A stretch of 64,000 nucleotides of DNA from Nocardiopsis metallicus (lineage in GTDB: Bacteria > Actinomycetota > Actinomycetes > Streptosporangiales > Streptosporangiaceae), in contig NZ_JACHDO010000001.1 in assembly GCF_014201115.1 (NCBI RefSeq), positions 2,790,001-2,854,000 on the forward strand, written 5' to 3'. Positions 1 to 7,888 of this stretch are shown here, piece by piece. Within the stretch, counting starts at the first letter, position 1; each line of letters opens with the position of its first letter. Under the pieces are notes generated by a model. It was given only the letters and a program-made list of their open reading frames with translations. It made no database searches and was not told the origin of the DNA. The position numbers and the translations under genes are program-made.

Positions 1-182
1 AGGCGCAGTTCCGTACCCGGGACTGCGCCTGCGGGTGCGACCAGAGCACCACGCACGACTTCGTCCCCGGCCACGAGCTGCGCGCCATCCAGGCCCGGGT
101 ACGCGAGCACTTCGGCGGTTCCGTGCTCTCCTTCATTACCTGGCTCGACGCCGAACTCCAGTCCACGAACACCGGCGCGTAG
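1..182 (+). CDS. C-terminal end of a hypothetical protein (cut by window edge)
   Basis: An open frame enters from the left edge (codons from position 3) and ends at the TAG at 180-182. The 59 visible residues begin with a cysteine cluster (CACGC), followed by FVPGHELRAI and a hydrophobic-aromatic tail. A CxCGC segment followed by a 'PGH' motif recalls small metal-binding proteins of actinobacterial plasmids and phages, but I cannot assign a family. The start lies outside the window. Confidence 0.55.
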   Translation, partial: AQFRTRDCACGCDQSTTHDFVPGHELRAIQARVREHFGGSVLSFITWLDAELQSTNTGA

Positions 183-199
183 CAGCAGAAGGCGCGGAT

Positions 200-391
200 T
201 CAGCAGTCAGCGGCTCGGCGGGGCGGCGCCTCCTCGTGGTCGTCCTCGCCCTGCTCGTGCTGTCGGCGGTCGGCCGCCGACTGGGCTCGGGCATCGAACC
301 CGGAGCGAGCCGAGGAGCTGTCGGGTTCCCTGGCCGCGGCGGACTGGATGCGAGCGGCAGCGTCCTTGTCCATCTCGGTGTGCCTGCTCAT
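200..391 (-). CDS. Small hydrophilic protein with seed-maturation-protein-like motif
   Basis: 63 residues. DAAARIQSAAAR is followed by SGFDARAQSAADR, so 'ARIQSA' and 'RAQSA' form the two-part signature of the seed maturation protein (SMP) type domain, which also occurs in short bacterial proteins. The chain is charged, low in hydrophobics and probably disordered. The ATG is preceded closely by AGAGGTC; a second in-frame ATG (MDKDAAAR) is a possible alternative start. Function is unknown and the family assignment rests on motif resemblance only. Confidence 0.6.
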   Translation of the reverse strand: MSRHTEMDKDAAARIQSAAAREPDSSSARSGFDARAQSAADRRQHEQGEDDHEEAPPRRAADC

Positions 392-536
392 GACCTCTAC
401 CTACCCGCCGACCAGCCCATTGCCCCCGCCAGATCCGCCCCCTTACCTACCCCACCGACTTGACCATTCCACCGAGTGTCAACAGATGTGACAGTTGTCG
501 GGACTCACCGTTCCGTTCCTACTCGGACCCCAAATT

Positions 537-635
537 ATGCCCGCCGACAGATGGAAGAAGGCCGAGACGGTCGACGTCTACGACCGCGAGCTGAACCCGG
601 TGGCGCGCAACTCCGTGATGAGACTAGAGCTGTAG
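537..635 (+). CDS. Possible 32-residue protein
   Basis: A 32-codon frame reads with protein-like composition (WKKAETVDVYDRELNP, then ARNSVMRLEL) and stops just before the convergent regulator gene. No ribosome site is evident upstream of the ATG, so it may be leaderless or the remnant of a longer gene. Function unknown. Confidence 0.3.
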   Translation: MPADRWKKAETVDVYDRELNPVARNSVMRLEL

Positions 636-638
636 GCC

Positions 639-1142
639 TCAGTCCTCGTCCCCCCAAGTTGGCCCCTCACGCTTCCAGCCGCGGCCCTCGTTCTCCTCGA
701 GGGGGACGCGGGCATCGATGGCCTCGGCCAGCTCCGGGTCGAGCGGGGGCGTGGACGGCTGGGCGCGGGCCAGCTGGATGCGCTCGTCGGTTAGCGCCTT
801 AATGGCGACGGTGAGCCGGTCGATCTCGGCCCGCGAGCGGCTCCACTGGCCCTCTGCGGCGGCGAGCTCGGTGAGGTACTCGTGCAGACGCCGCTGGTTC
901 TCCTCCGCTGGGTCCTCGACCAGGAGCATCACCAGGGGCAAGTCGAGGGCCTGGGCGGCGGCGACGGCCTCGTCGAGGCGCACGGCCCTCTGTTGCTGCT
1001 CGATGCGGGTCACGGCCGAGGGGTCGACCTTGGTGCCGAGGACCACGGCCATGCGCCGGGCGAGCTCCGCCTGGCTGATCTCGGCGCGCTCGCGCTCAGT
1101 GCGCAGGCGGCGGGCGAAGAAGTCGGACGGCATGGGTGTCAT
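639..1142 (-). CDS. XRE-family transcriptional regulator
   Basis: 167 residues. Residues about 6-65 form a Cro/C1-type helix-turn-helix: FFARRLRTERERAEISQAEL, then ARRMAVVLG and PSAVTRIEQQ, followed by a long amphipathic helix (AEENQRRLHEYLTELAAAEG) that may dimerise. The start at 1142 is chosen over a longer frame from 1208 because AAAGAGG lies 10 bases upstream of it and none precedes the longer start. The gene is divergent from the conjugation module, and direct and inverted repeats sit in its upstream gap, so it probably represses itself and/or the transfer operon (inference). Confidence 0.85.
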   Translation of the reverse strand: MTPMPSDFFARRLRTERERAEISQAELARRMAVVLGTKVDPSAVTRIEQQQRAVRLDEAVAAAQALDLPLVMLLVEDPAEENQRRLHEYLTELAAAEGQWSRSRAEIDRLTVAIKALTDERIQLARAQPSTPPLDPELAEAIDARVPLEENEGRGWKREGPTWGDED

Positions 1143-1183
1143 CGGTTGATGGCCTCTTTCAAGGGTGATGCGTAGGCGGCACG

Positions 1184-1233
1184 ACAGTGAGCAAATCGCA
1201 CTGTACACACATTCTCGTGTGCCGATCGCACTG
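1184..1233. promoter_or_regulatory. Operator-like repeats upstream of the XRE gene
   Basis: ACAGTG (1184-1189) and CACTGT (1199-1204) form an inverted repeat with a 9-base spacer. ATCGCACTG occurs twice (1195-1203 and 1225-1233), 30 bases apart, about three helical turns. They lie just upstream of the regulator start at 1142 and suit autoregulatory binding sites. Structure seen; function inferred. Confidence 0.45.
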
Positions 1234-1325
1234 ATTTACCACCTCGTCCACACCGACCCAGCAGACCCCACCGCCTCGATCAACATGTTGCCGATTGGGC
1301 AGAACCATCTAGATCGACTATTGAT

Positions 1326-1341
1326 CACCATTCGAATGGTG
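1326..1341. promoter_or_regulatory. Perfect 16-bp palindrome in divergent intergenic region
   Basis: CACCATTCGAATGGTG is a perfect palindrome in the AT-rich part of the 415-base gap (1143-1557) between the XRE gene and the conjugation module. No convincing gene was found in this gap. It is a candidate operator for the neighbouring XRE regulator. Confidence 0.5.
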
Positions 1342-1472
1342 TAGATTCGCGATTGAGAACGCACACATGAACGAGGATGACAGCGAGACGACCGATGATG
1401 TGGCCGAGGAGCACCCACCCGCCCTCGACCAATCGAATGATAGACAGACGCGATCATGTGGTCATTACACGC

Positions 1473-1503
1473 TTGCCAATGAAGCGAGTAAATCGTCTAT
1501 GTC
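1473..1503 (+). promoter_or_regulatory. Candidate promoter of the conjugation module
   Basis: TTGCCA (1473-1478), part of TTGCCAATGA, is followed by a CTATG element at 1497-1501. The same arrangement recurs upstream of the genes at 13516 and 24457. The first gene start is about 55 bases downstream. Motif recurrence is seen; promoter activity is inferred. Confidence 0.4.
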
Positions 1504-1557
1504 AGTCGGTGGCCTGTCAGGTGTGCATCGGAGACGGAAAGGCGAGAGGAAGACGTC

Positions 1558-1914
1558 ATGACGACGATCAACGAAGCGGGGGTGCACACCATCCCGCTGC
1601 CGAGCGCGGCCTGGGACATCGGCAGCTTTCTGGAGAACGCGACCGGCACGATCCAGGGCTGGGGCGGCTCCGTGCTGATCCTGTTCGGCTGCATCGGGCT
1701 CATTTGGGGCGGCGTAGTGCTCCTCCTCAAACTCATCGCCAGCCCGCAGAAGGAGCAGCAGCAAGCCGGCTGGGGCAAGATCGCGCTCCTGATACTCGTC
1801 GGCGGCGCTCTCTTCACCGGCGGCTTCAACATCGTCCAGACCGTTGGGTCCGGCGGCCAGCAAACCATCGAGGAGCTCGGCGGCGGGTCCGTCATCATCT
1901 CCACCTGGGACTGA
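1558..1914 (+). CDS. Pilin-like two-helix membrane protein of the conjugation system
   Basis: 118 residues. Two hydrophobic segments (about residues 40-60, SVLILFGCIGLIWGGVVLLL, and 75-95, IALLILVGGALFTGGFNIVQ) are joined by a short charged loop (SPQKEQQQAGWGK). This size and hairpin topology match VirB2/TrbC-like pilin subunits, and it is the first gene of the transfer operon; both support a type IV secretion surface or pore subunit. AGAGGA lies 7 bases before the ATG. No processing signal is obvious. The family is assigned by topology and context, not by sequence signature. Confidence 0.6.
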   Translation: MTTINEAGVHTIPLPSAAWDIGSFLENATGTIQGWGGSVLILFGCIGLIWGGVVLLLKLIASPQKEQQQAGWGKIALLILVGGALFTGGFNIVQTVGSGGQQTIEELGGGSVIISTWD

Positions 1915-2035
1915 CCGGGACCACGACACAGGCCATCAGTGATCGGGGCGGGTCGGTCGGGGCCATGCGGCCTCAGCCGACTCGATCCGTCATTCGCGCA
2001 TCGAGAGGGAAAGCGGCGCAGGGGTGTAGACGGAC

Positions 2036-3337
2036 ATGGCGTTCAAAGACACGATCATTGCCTTCGGCAAAAGGTTCAAGCTCGACTCGCACCACACGAT
2101 GGAGCGCTTCGGTGTGGTGTGCGGGATCTTCGCAGTCACGGCGGTGGCCGTCTTCGGCGGGTCAGCCTTCGCCGCCTGGAACTCCGGCAAGGAGGCCCTG
2201 ACCGACACCTCGTTGTACACCCCGACGTTCACGACGTCGAAGACGAAGCTCAAGGGCGACGTCGACGGGGTGTACACGAACGAGCTGGGAAACAAGGCCT
2301 TGTTGATCATGCACTTCAACAAGGGCGCGAAGATCTCCTACAACGCCGACGACTACCAGGGCTTCCTCATGGGCTCGGACGAGAATCTCAACACTGAGAC
2401 GGTCTCGACGCCGGGTATCTCCTGGTCCTTCCACGTCTTCGGCTCCACCGGCTACGTCGGCGTCCTCCTCGAGGCCGACGAACCCTTCGCCGAGCAGGTG
2501 CTCAACCTGACGATGCGGGCCAACCAGGAACTGTCGTTCAGGGAGGCCGACGACAAGCCCGCCGACGAGCTGGCCGGGGACAACTCCTTCGCCCAGCACG
2601 ATCAGTGGCGGGTCTTCTTCAACCCCGGAGCGCGGAAGACGGAGACGATCGCTTCGCTCGACGCGGCGACCTTCGACCCGGCCCGGGCCTTCTACGACGT
2701 GGTTCTGAAGTCGGACGAGCAGACGGCGCGCGAAGCCCTGGACTCCAAGCTCGTCGAGATGCGCACCGCACTGTCGCGCATCGACTCCTACACCACGGAC
2801 CTCGAGACGACGAAAGTCGACGGCCTCTTCCTGCGCCCGCCGCAGGTGCCCGACCTCATCGCTGGCGACGCGGTCACCGGTGAGTCCAAGTCCGAGTCGG
2901 AGAACGGCAAGTCGAACCTGGCGCTGACGACGAAGACTGTCGTGCCCGGAGGGTTCGACTTCAACTGGCGGTCGGGCAATGTCTACGACGGCTACCTCGA
3001 CGTCCTGGTCCCGGTCGGTCAGAGCTATGGCGAGTTCTTGTCGCAGAAGTCGGTCGAGAGCACGGACGAGCGCGATTTCGGAGTGGGCGACATCGAGTGG
3101 ACGCTCTCGGACGGGTCCTCGTTGGTGCAGGACTACCGCACCTCGGACGTGACCATGCGGCCGCTGACCAACGTCATGAACAACCTCTCGCAGGCCTACG
3201 CCGACTACTACTCCGCCAAGAACGAGTACCAGTCGAGCCTCCTGTTCGACCTACTGGCCCTCGACATCGACCTGCGCGACGTGCAGTCGAACAGCTCGGT
3301 CAACAGCGACGAGGAGCTCTTCTTCATCAATTACTGA
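2036..3337 (+). CDS. Membrane-anchored protein of conjugation module, unknown function
   Basis: 433 residues. One N-terminal transmembrane segment (about residues 25-47, GVVCGIFAVTAVAVFGGSAF) precedes a large, probably extracytoplasmic, polar region. There is no cysteine pair and no enzyme motif. The C-terminal part (about 385-425) is rich in Asp, Ser and Leu. It is translated in series between the pilin-like gene and the hydrolase gene, so it is likely a structural part of the transfer channel (inference). I do not recognise the family. Confidence 0.7.
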   Translation: MAFKDTIIAFGKRFKLDSHHTMERFGVVCGIFAVTAVAVFGGSAFAAWNSGKEALTDTSLYTPTFTTSKTKLKGDVDGVYTNELGNKALLIMHFNKGAKISYNADDYQGFLMGSDENLNTETVSTPGISWSFHVFGSTGYVGVLLEADEPFAEQVLNLTMRANQELSFREADDKPADELAGDNSFAQHDQWRVFFNPGARKTETIASLDAATFDPARAFYDVVLKSDEQTAREALDSKLVEMRTALSRIDSYTTDLETTKVDGLFLRPPQVPDLIAGDAVTGESKSESENGKSNLALTTKTVVPGGFDFNWRSGNVYDGYLDVLVPVGQSYGEFLSQKSVESTDERDFGVGDIEWTLSDGSSLVQDYRTSDVTMRPLTNVMNNLSQAYADYYSAKNEYQSSLLFDLLALDIDLRDVQSNSSVNSDEELFFINY

Positions 3338-3370
3338 CCCTCGGCCCGACGGAGCCAGAAAGGAGCATCG

Positions 3371-6004
3371 ATGGCCACGCAGCGGCCGGAGGGCACGGAC
3401 GAGGCGAACGGTCCAGGGCAGAATACGTCGGCTTCTGACGGCAAGGCTCCCGCACCCTCCTCGCCCAGGGGATCTCGGTCGAGCACGTCGCCGGAATCGG
3501 GGCCTCAGCAGGCGCAGTCCGGCGGAGCAGGGAGAGGAGCGAAGAGCCTCGGGCCCGCCCCAGCAGCCCCAGCCTCGACCGGGGGCTCCGGTCCCTCCGA
3601 CAGGGCCGGATCGAAGCCCTTGCCAGGAGATGGGGACCCGAACGGCGTGAAGCCCGCGGGGGAGGGTGCGTCGGCGGCCAAGGCTGCCGATGGCGCTCAG
3701 GCGTTGGGCAAGGCCGATAAGGCATCGAAGGGTCTCGACGGGGCTGGCGCCAACCTCGCGGGATCGGCCGCGCAGAAGGCGATCGAGGGTGACGGCGACT
3801 CCAAGGGGCGCAGGACGGCGGGACGCTACGCCGGCTCGGCCGTCTCCGGAGCGATCGGCGGTGCCCAGAAGGGCGCGGCCGCAGGCGGCGTCGGGGCGCT
3901 GCCCGGCGCTGTCATCGGCGCGGCCAAGGGCGTCGCGGTCGAGGGCGGCAAGGACGTGATCAAGGGTGGGAAGAAGGCCCTCGGCGCGGGCGGGACCGGC
4001 TATGCCCGCGAGCAGCAGGACCAGGAATCCCCGGGCTCGAAGGCCGCCAAGGGTGTCGCGGTGGCGGGCGGTATCGCCGCCGCTCCTCCGGCCGGGGCCC
4101 TCATCGCACTCATGTCCCTGCTCAAGTGGCTGAAGATGCTGACGATGCAGGTGGCCGCGGCGGCGCTGGGCTTCCTGCAGTCGGTGCTGGCCTGGGTGCT
4201 GTCGGTTCCGCAGATGATCGGAGCGGTCATCGGCGGCGTCTTCGGCGCGATCGGCTCGGCCATTGCCAGCGTCGTCGTGACGGTCGTGGGTATCACCATC
4301 GCCCCTGCAGTGGCGACCGCATCGGCAGTGGTGGCCGTGGTCGCGGCGATCGCGCTGGTGGCGGGCATGCTCGCCAGCGCCGTCATCGACTCCCAGGCGG
4401 CGGCGCACGGAGACGGGGGTGAGCGCTCCTCTCACAGTTGCATTGTCAACACCGGGTCAGGCCCGATCAGCGTCGGCGACATCGACCCGGACCAGGAGGC
4501 GCACGCCCAGGCGGTGTACAAGGTGCTCTCGGGTATGGGCATGCCCGACGAGAACATCGCCGGGATCCTTGGCAACTGGGAAATCGAATCCGAGCTCGAC
4601 CCGACCGGCGTCGAGGGTATCTATGACGAGCCTTACGACCTAGGCCCGAAGAAGAAGGCCAAGCTCGACGGCGGCGGGACGAACTACGGGATCGGCCTGG
4701 GCCAGTGGACGGCCGACCGTCACACCAAGCTGCTGGAGTACGCCGAGGCGGCGGGCGGCCAGTGGTACGACATGGAGATCCAGCTGTCGTTCATGACCGA
4801 TCCCGACGGCGACAACCCCTCGGACGTGGCGATTGTCAAGGGCATGGTCTCCGAGAAGAAGGGCTCGCCCTCGGAGGCGGCCGAGTACTTCCTCACTGAG
4901 TGGGAGCGGGCCGGCGTGCCCGCCCTCGACGCTCGCCAGGAGGCGGCCGAGAAGTGGTTCAAAGCCATGGATGGTTGGGAGGAGGGCACCGGATCCGACT
5001 CGATCGACGTCGAGCCCGTCAGCGACAGCCCCGAGCAGCGCGACTTCGGTCCGGTCAAGCCGCATGTGCAGAAGGCCGCTGACCTCATCTACTCGAAGTT
5101 CAAGGACGGGCCGGGATCCGGCATCCAGAGCACTGGCGGCTACCGCAGCGGCGGAGGCTCGTACGACGATGACGCCCACGGCCACCACGTCGGACTGGCC
5201 GTGGACTTCATGGTCGCACTCGATGGCGAAGGCAAGAAGACCGGCGACGCGCTGGCCCAGTACGTCATCGACAACCACGAGGAGCTCGGCAACGTCCGGT
5301 ACGTGATCTGGCAGCAGCGGATCTGGAACCTCAGCGCGGGCGACACCGACTGGCAGCCGATGGAGGACCGCGGCTCTCCGACGCAGAACCACATGGACCA
5401 CCCGCATGTGAGTTGGAACTCGTCCGGCTCGGTCACCGACGTCGCCCCGGTCTCGACCGTCTCCTGCTCCGGCGGGGACTCCGACGGCGAGGGCGAAGGC
5501 GGAGGCGGGGGCACGGTCGGTCTTGAGGACGGCGGTATTGACCTCAAGGACGCCGAGAGGCTCATGGAGCTGTACATCGAGGAGGCCGACGAGGTCCTGG
5601 GCGAGGTGTTCGCCGGTGGAGGCGGACCGTTCAAGTGCAACGGTTCCTACGTGCAGAACTGCACCTCGTTCTCGTGGTACTTCGCGCACAAGTACGCGCG
5701 GTGGGACAAGGGGTACGCGAGCAACAACGGCAAAGACACCGCCCGTGTCATGGCTCAGCTGCTGGGCACGAAGGCCTCGAACACGCCGACCCCGTACTCG
5801 GTCTTCTCCCACGGTAACTCTTCGACTGCCGGTCACACGGGCATTGTCCTCGGCGTCGACGGCGATCGGATCCTTATCGGCGAGGCCGCCTACTGTGCCT
5901 TCCCCGGCCGTGCCCGGTGGGTCGAGGCCAGCGAATGGAAGAACGCCGGCTGGTCGTTCACCGATCTCTCCGACCGCATCGAGGGAGGTGAGGTGAAGGT
6001 CTGA
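3371..6004 (+). CDS. Multidomain peptidoglycan hydrolase of the conjugation apparatus (tail-lysozyme-like, M15-like, CHAP)
   Basis: 877 residues. Residues 1-220 are Gly/Ala/Pro/Ser-rich and disordered. About 221-345 is a long hydrophobic region with several transmembrane helices. About 375-530 resembles the phage-tail lysozyme domain (IAGILGNWEIESELDP; GIGLGQWT). About 570-690 looks like an M15/ARB_07466-type domain (GHHVGLAVDF; HPHVSWN). About 745-877 is a CHAP-type amidase/endopeptidase with Cys in QNCTSFSW and His in TAGHTGIVLG. AAGGAG precedes the ATG. It would combine a VirB6-like membrane part with VirB1-like wall-opening enzymes to let the channel cross the Gram-positive wall. The domain calls are from motifs and the three-domain fusion is unusual. 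Confidence 0.85.
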   Translation: MATQRPEGTDEANGPGQNTSASDGKAPAPSSPRGSRSSTSPESGPQQAQSGGAGRGAKSLGPAPAAPASTGGSGPSDRAGSKPLPGDGDPNGVKPAGEGASAAKAADGAQALGKADKASKGLDGAGANLAGSAAQKAIEGDGDSKGRRTAGRYAGSAVSGAIGGAQKGAAAGGVGALPGAVIGAAKGVAVEGGKDVIKGGKKALGAGGTGYAREQQDQESPGSKAAKGVAVAGGIAAAPPAGALIALMSLLKWLKMLTMQVAAAALGFLQSVLAWVLSVPQMIGAVIGGVFGAIGSAIASVVVTVVGITIAPAVATASAVVAVVAAIALVAGMLASAVIDSQAAAHGDGGERSSHSCIVNTGSGPISVGDIDPDQEAHAQAVYKVLSGMGMPDENIAGILGNWEIESELDPTGVEGIYDEPYDLGPKKKAKLDGGGTNYGIGLGQWTADRHTKLLEYAEAAGGQWYDMEIQLSFMTDPDGDNPSDVAIVKGMVSEKKGSPSEAAEYFLTEWERAGVPALDARQEAAEKWFKAMDGWEEGTGSDSIDVEPVSDSPEQRDFGPVKPHVQKAADLIYSKFKDGPGSGIQSTGGYRSGGGSYDDDAHGHHVGLAVDFMVALDGEGKKTGDALAQYVIDNHEELGNVRYVIWQQRIWNLSAGDTDWQPMEDRGSPTQNHMDHPHVSWNSSGSVTDVAPVSTVSCSGGDSDGEGEGGGGGTVGLEDGGIDLKDAERLMELYIEEADEVLGEVFAGGGGPFKCNGSYVQNCTSFSWYFAHKYARWDKGYASNNGKDTARVMAQLLGTKASNTPTPYSVFSHGNSSTAGHTGIVLGVDGDRILIGEAAYCAFPGRARWVEASEWKNAGWSFTDLSDRIEGGEVKV

Positions 6005-6025
6005 TCGAGTACAGGCCGTGTCTTC

Positions 6026-6060
6026 GGCCCGTGATCGCTTCGAGCGGTCACGGGCCCTTT
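6026..6060 (+). terminator. Rho-independent-type hairpin after the hydrolase gene
   Basis: A 13-base arm (6026-6038) pairs with 6044-6056 with one G-T wobble and a TTCGA loop, followed by CTTTC. It lies 22 bases after the stop codon and separates the first transfer genes from the next AT-rich promoter region. Confidence 0.75.
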
Positions 6061-6113
6061 CGCATCTCGATGCCGAATGATCGCACCACTCGGATTCTGA
6101 TGATCTTTCACGA

Positions 6114-6136
6114 TATAATTAAGTCATCTTTCAATG
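6114..6136 (+). promoter_or_regulatory. AT-rich promoter with perfect TATAAT and AAGTCATC motif
   Basis: TATAAT (6114-6119) is followed directly by AAGTCATCTTTCAATG (6121-6136). The latter matches 15 of 16 bases at 13381-13396, which also starts an operon. No good -35 box sits at the usual distance. The next gene starts at 6164. This is a likely promoter/start region; which polymerase uses it is unknown. Confidence 0.5.
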
Positions 6137-6163
6137 AGGACGGATGGTCATGGAGGATCGAGT

Positions 6164-7141
6164 GTGAGTAGAGACGGGGATGCCGACCCGCAGCCGGACG
6201 AGAGCGAGGGCGAGGGCGAGGGGGCCCTCTCAGACCGTGACCTGTCGGTGAGGGCGAAACTGAAGGCCATCGCGGCCAACCGCAGGCCGGTGCGGAGGGT
6301 GAGCGGCGCAGAGCTGGAGTCGACCTTTGACGGTTGGGCCATCGAGAAGCGGGCGCAGCTGGCCGCGCGCACGCCCGAGGACAACGCCCGTGCCCTGCGC
6401 AAAGCAGGCGTGGCCACCATCGGCACTCTGATCCTCACCCTGCTCGCGGCCGCGGCCGTGTCCGAGGAGGGCTACCGGGCCCAGCAGGCCGAAAACTCCG
6501 AGCGGATCGCATCACTGACGCAGGAAGTCGCCCACGCCGAGGAGCCCCGGAACGACGAGGAGTCCAAGGCCGCACTCACCGCCCTGGCCACAGACGTTTC
6601 CGAGAAGGCCGAGTCGGTCGCAAAGGAACAGCAGGGCTTCATCGCTCTCTACCTCAGGGCCGCGTCGGCCCCCACACCCGGCGACGGCGCTCCGAGTCCG
6701 GAGATGGAGGGGGTGGCCGAGCACCGCCGAGCGCTGGCACCATATTTCGCCGACGAGACCCTCGTCCTCGACGACGCCGAGGCCTACCAGTGGTCAACGG
6801 CCGTCTCACACGGCCCGGGCACGATCGATCCCCGCTACGCCTGGTACGTCCGCCATGACGGGCGCACTCCGTCGCCGGAGTCCGCCTCGACCTGGGCCGT
6901 GGAGTCGGCGATGCCTGTCGTGGGTGAGGAGAGCCTGGCCCACGCGGTGTGGACGTGTACCGACACGAAGACCGAGGACATTCTGGCGTGGGCGAGCGCC
7001 GACTTCGACGGCGAGACGGGCACGTTCGTCAATCTCGCTCTCGTCGTCACCACCGCCGGCGCCGAGCACCTGAGCACCGACGAGTCCAGCATCACGCCGA
7101 GGAAGGACGGGGGACAAAGTGAGCGTGCGGCCGACGACTGA
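6164..7141 (+). CDS. Membrane-anchored conjugation protein, copy A of a duplicated pair
   Basis: 325 residues. A charged acidic cytoplasmic N-terminus (about 90 residues) precedes one transmembrane helix (GVATIGTLILTLLAAAAV), then an extracytoplasmic domain. The GTG at 6164 is chosen because GGAGG lies 7 bases upstream; an ATG at 6134 has no such site. The C-terminal domain carries ILAWASADFDGETGTF, matched by VLAWASADYDLTGQTF in the protein from 7889, so the two are paralogues. The stop overlaps the next gene by 23 bases. Topology (one anchor plus an outer domain) resembles VirB8/TcpC-like assembly factors, but no family is confirmed. Confidence 0.75.
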   Translation: MSRDGDADPQPDESEGEGEGALSDRDLSVRAKLKAIAANRRPVRRVSGAELESTFDGWAIEKRAQLAARTPEDNARALRKAGVATIGTLILTLLAAAAVSEEGYRAQQAENSERIASLTQEVAHAEEPRNDEESKAALTALATDVSEKAESVAKEQQGFIALYLRAASAPTPGDGAPSPEMEGVAEHRRALAPYFADETLVLDDAEAYQWSTAVSHGPGTIDPRYAWYVRHDGRTPSPESASTWAVESAMPVVGEESLAHAVWTCTDTKTEDILAWASADFDGETGTFVNLALVVTTAGAEHLSTDESSITPRKDGGQSERAADD

Positions 7142-7811
7142 CCGACCGGGGTTCCTCCGGCGCAATCTCTGGGTGCTCATAACCGCCACGGTGCTCGTGG
7201 CCGCGTGCATCGGGGCGGGACTGCAGCAGATGGAGCGCAGCCGCGAGCTCGACGCCCAGTCCGGGGAGATCGCTGGCCTCGAAAGGCAGCTGGCCACGGC
7301 CCGGGCCGCCGAGGACGAAGCCGCCGAGGCCAACACCTACGAGGCCCTCGGAGTGACGAAGTCGAGGCTGGTCGCCGACCGTGCGGTCATCGACGACGTG
7401 CTCGCCACAGCCTTCACCTGGCACGACGGCGAGTCCTATGAGGCGGCCCGGGCGAACCTCGTCGACAGCTTCGGCCTCGACGAGAAGGGCCCTTTCCTCA
7501 CCGAATTCATGCCGCCGGCAACCCGCACCGTCGTCGACGGCACGAGCCAGTACTACATCGACGCCGTGGGCCTGGTCTTCTCCCTCGGCAAGAACGTCAA
7601 CGTCGACCCGATGAGGGTCACCGGCACGGATTACGAGTACACCGTGGTGGCCGACATCGACGTGAGCTCGAGCAACGTGCGCCCTGGCTCCGACGGCACA
7701 ACGCCGACCGAGGCGAGGCGGATGCTTTTGCGCATCACCGTCGACAACGAGGGAGAGGTCACCGCACTCACGAGCGCCCCTCCCTCGGAGAGAACTCAGG
7801 CGAGTCGATGA
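7119..7811 (+). CDS. Membrane-anchored conjugation protein, copy B of a duplicated pair
   Basis: 230 residues, GTG start preceded by a GGGGGA stretch. One transmembrane helix (about 15-35, LWVLITATVLVAACIGAGL), a coiled-coil (SGEIAGLERQLATARAAEDE) and an outer alpha/beta domain with FLTEFMPP and VTGTDYEYTVVADI. The same pattern (TLTEFLPEW; ISGLDYSYTALARL) is found in the protein from 8704, so this is its paralogue. The domain could be NTF2/VirB8-like by size and layout (inference). It overlaps the upstream gene and is probably translationally coupled. Confidence 0.7.
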   Translation: MSVRPTTDRPGFLRRNLWVLITATVLVAACIGAGLQQMERSRELDAQSGEIAGLERQLATARAAEDEAAEANTYEALGVTKSRLVADRAVIDDVLATAFTWHDGESYEAARANLVDSFGLDEKGPFLTEFMPPATRTVVDGTSQYYIDAVGLVFSLGKNVNVDPMRVTGTDYEYTVVADIDVSSSNVRPGSDGTTPTEARRMLLRITVDNEGEVTALTSAPPSERTQASR

Positions 7812-7888
7812 CCAGCCATCCAGCATTAAATGATTGATGTCTATGCGATTAACCTGGCAAATGAGTGAAAAAGTGAGTCGAGGAACAA
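7812..7888 (+). promoter_or_regulatory. AT-rich gap between the two copies of the duplicated gene pair
   Basis: The 77-base gap has low GC content against its flanks and contains CATTAAATGATTGATG followed by TCTATGCGATTAA. It resembles the other AT-rich operon-leading gaps of this island and may hold an internal promoter for the genes from 7889. No perfect consensus boxes are present. Confidence 0.3.

Noticed and set aside
1377..2201. 274-codon + strand frame overlapping the pilin-like gene
   Set aside because: Arg/His-rich composition and no ribosome site; the pilin-like frame has clear membrane helices and AGAGGA upstream.
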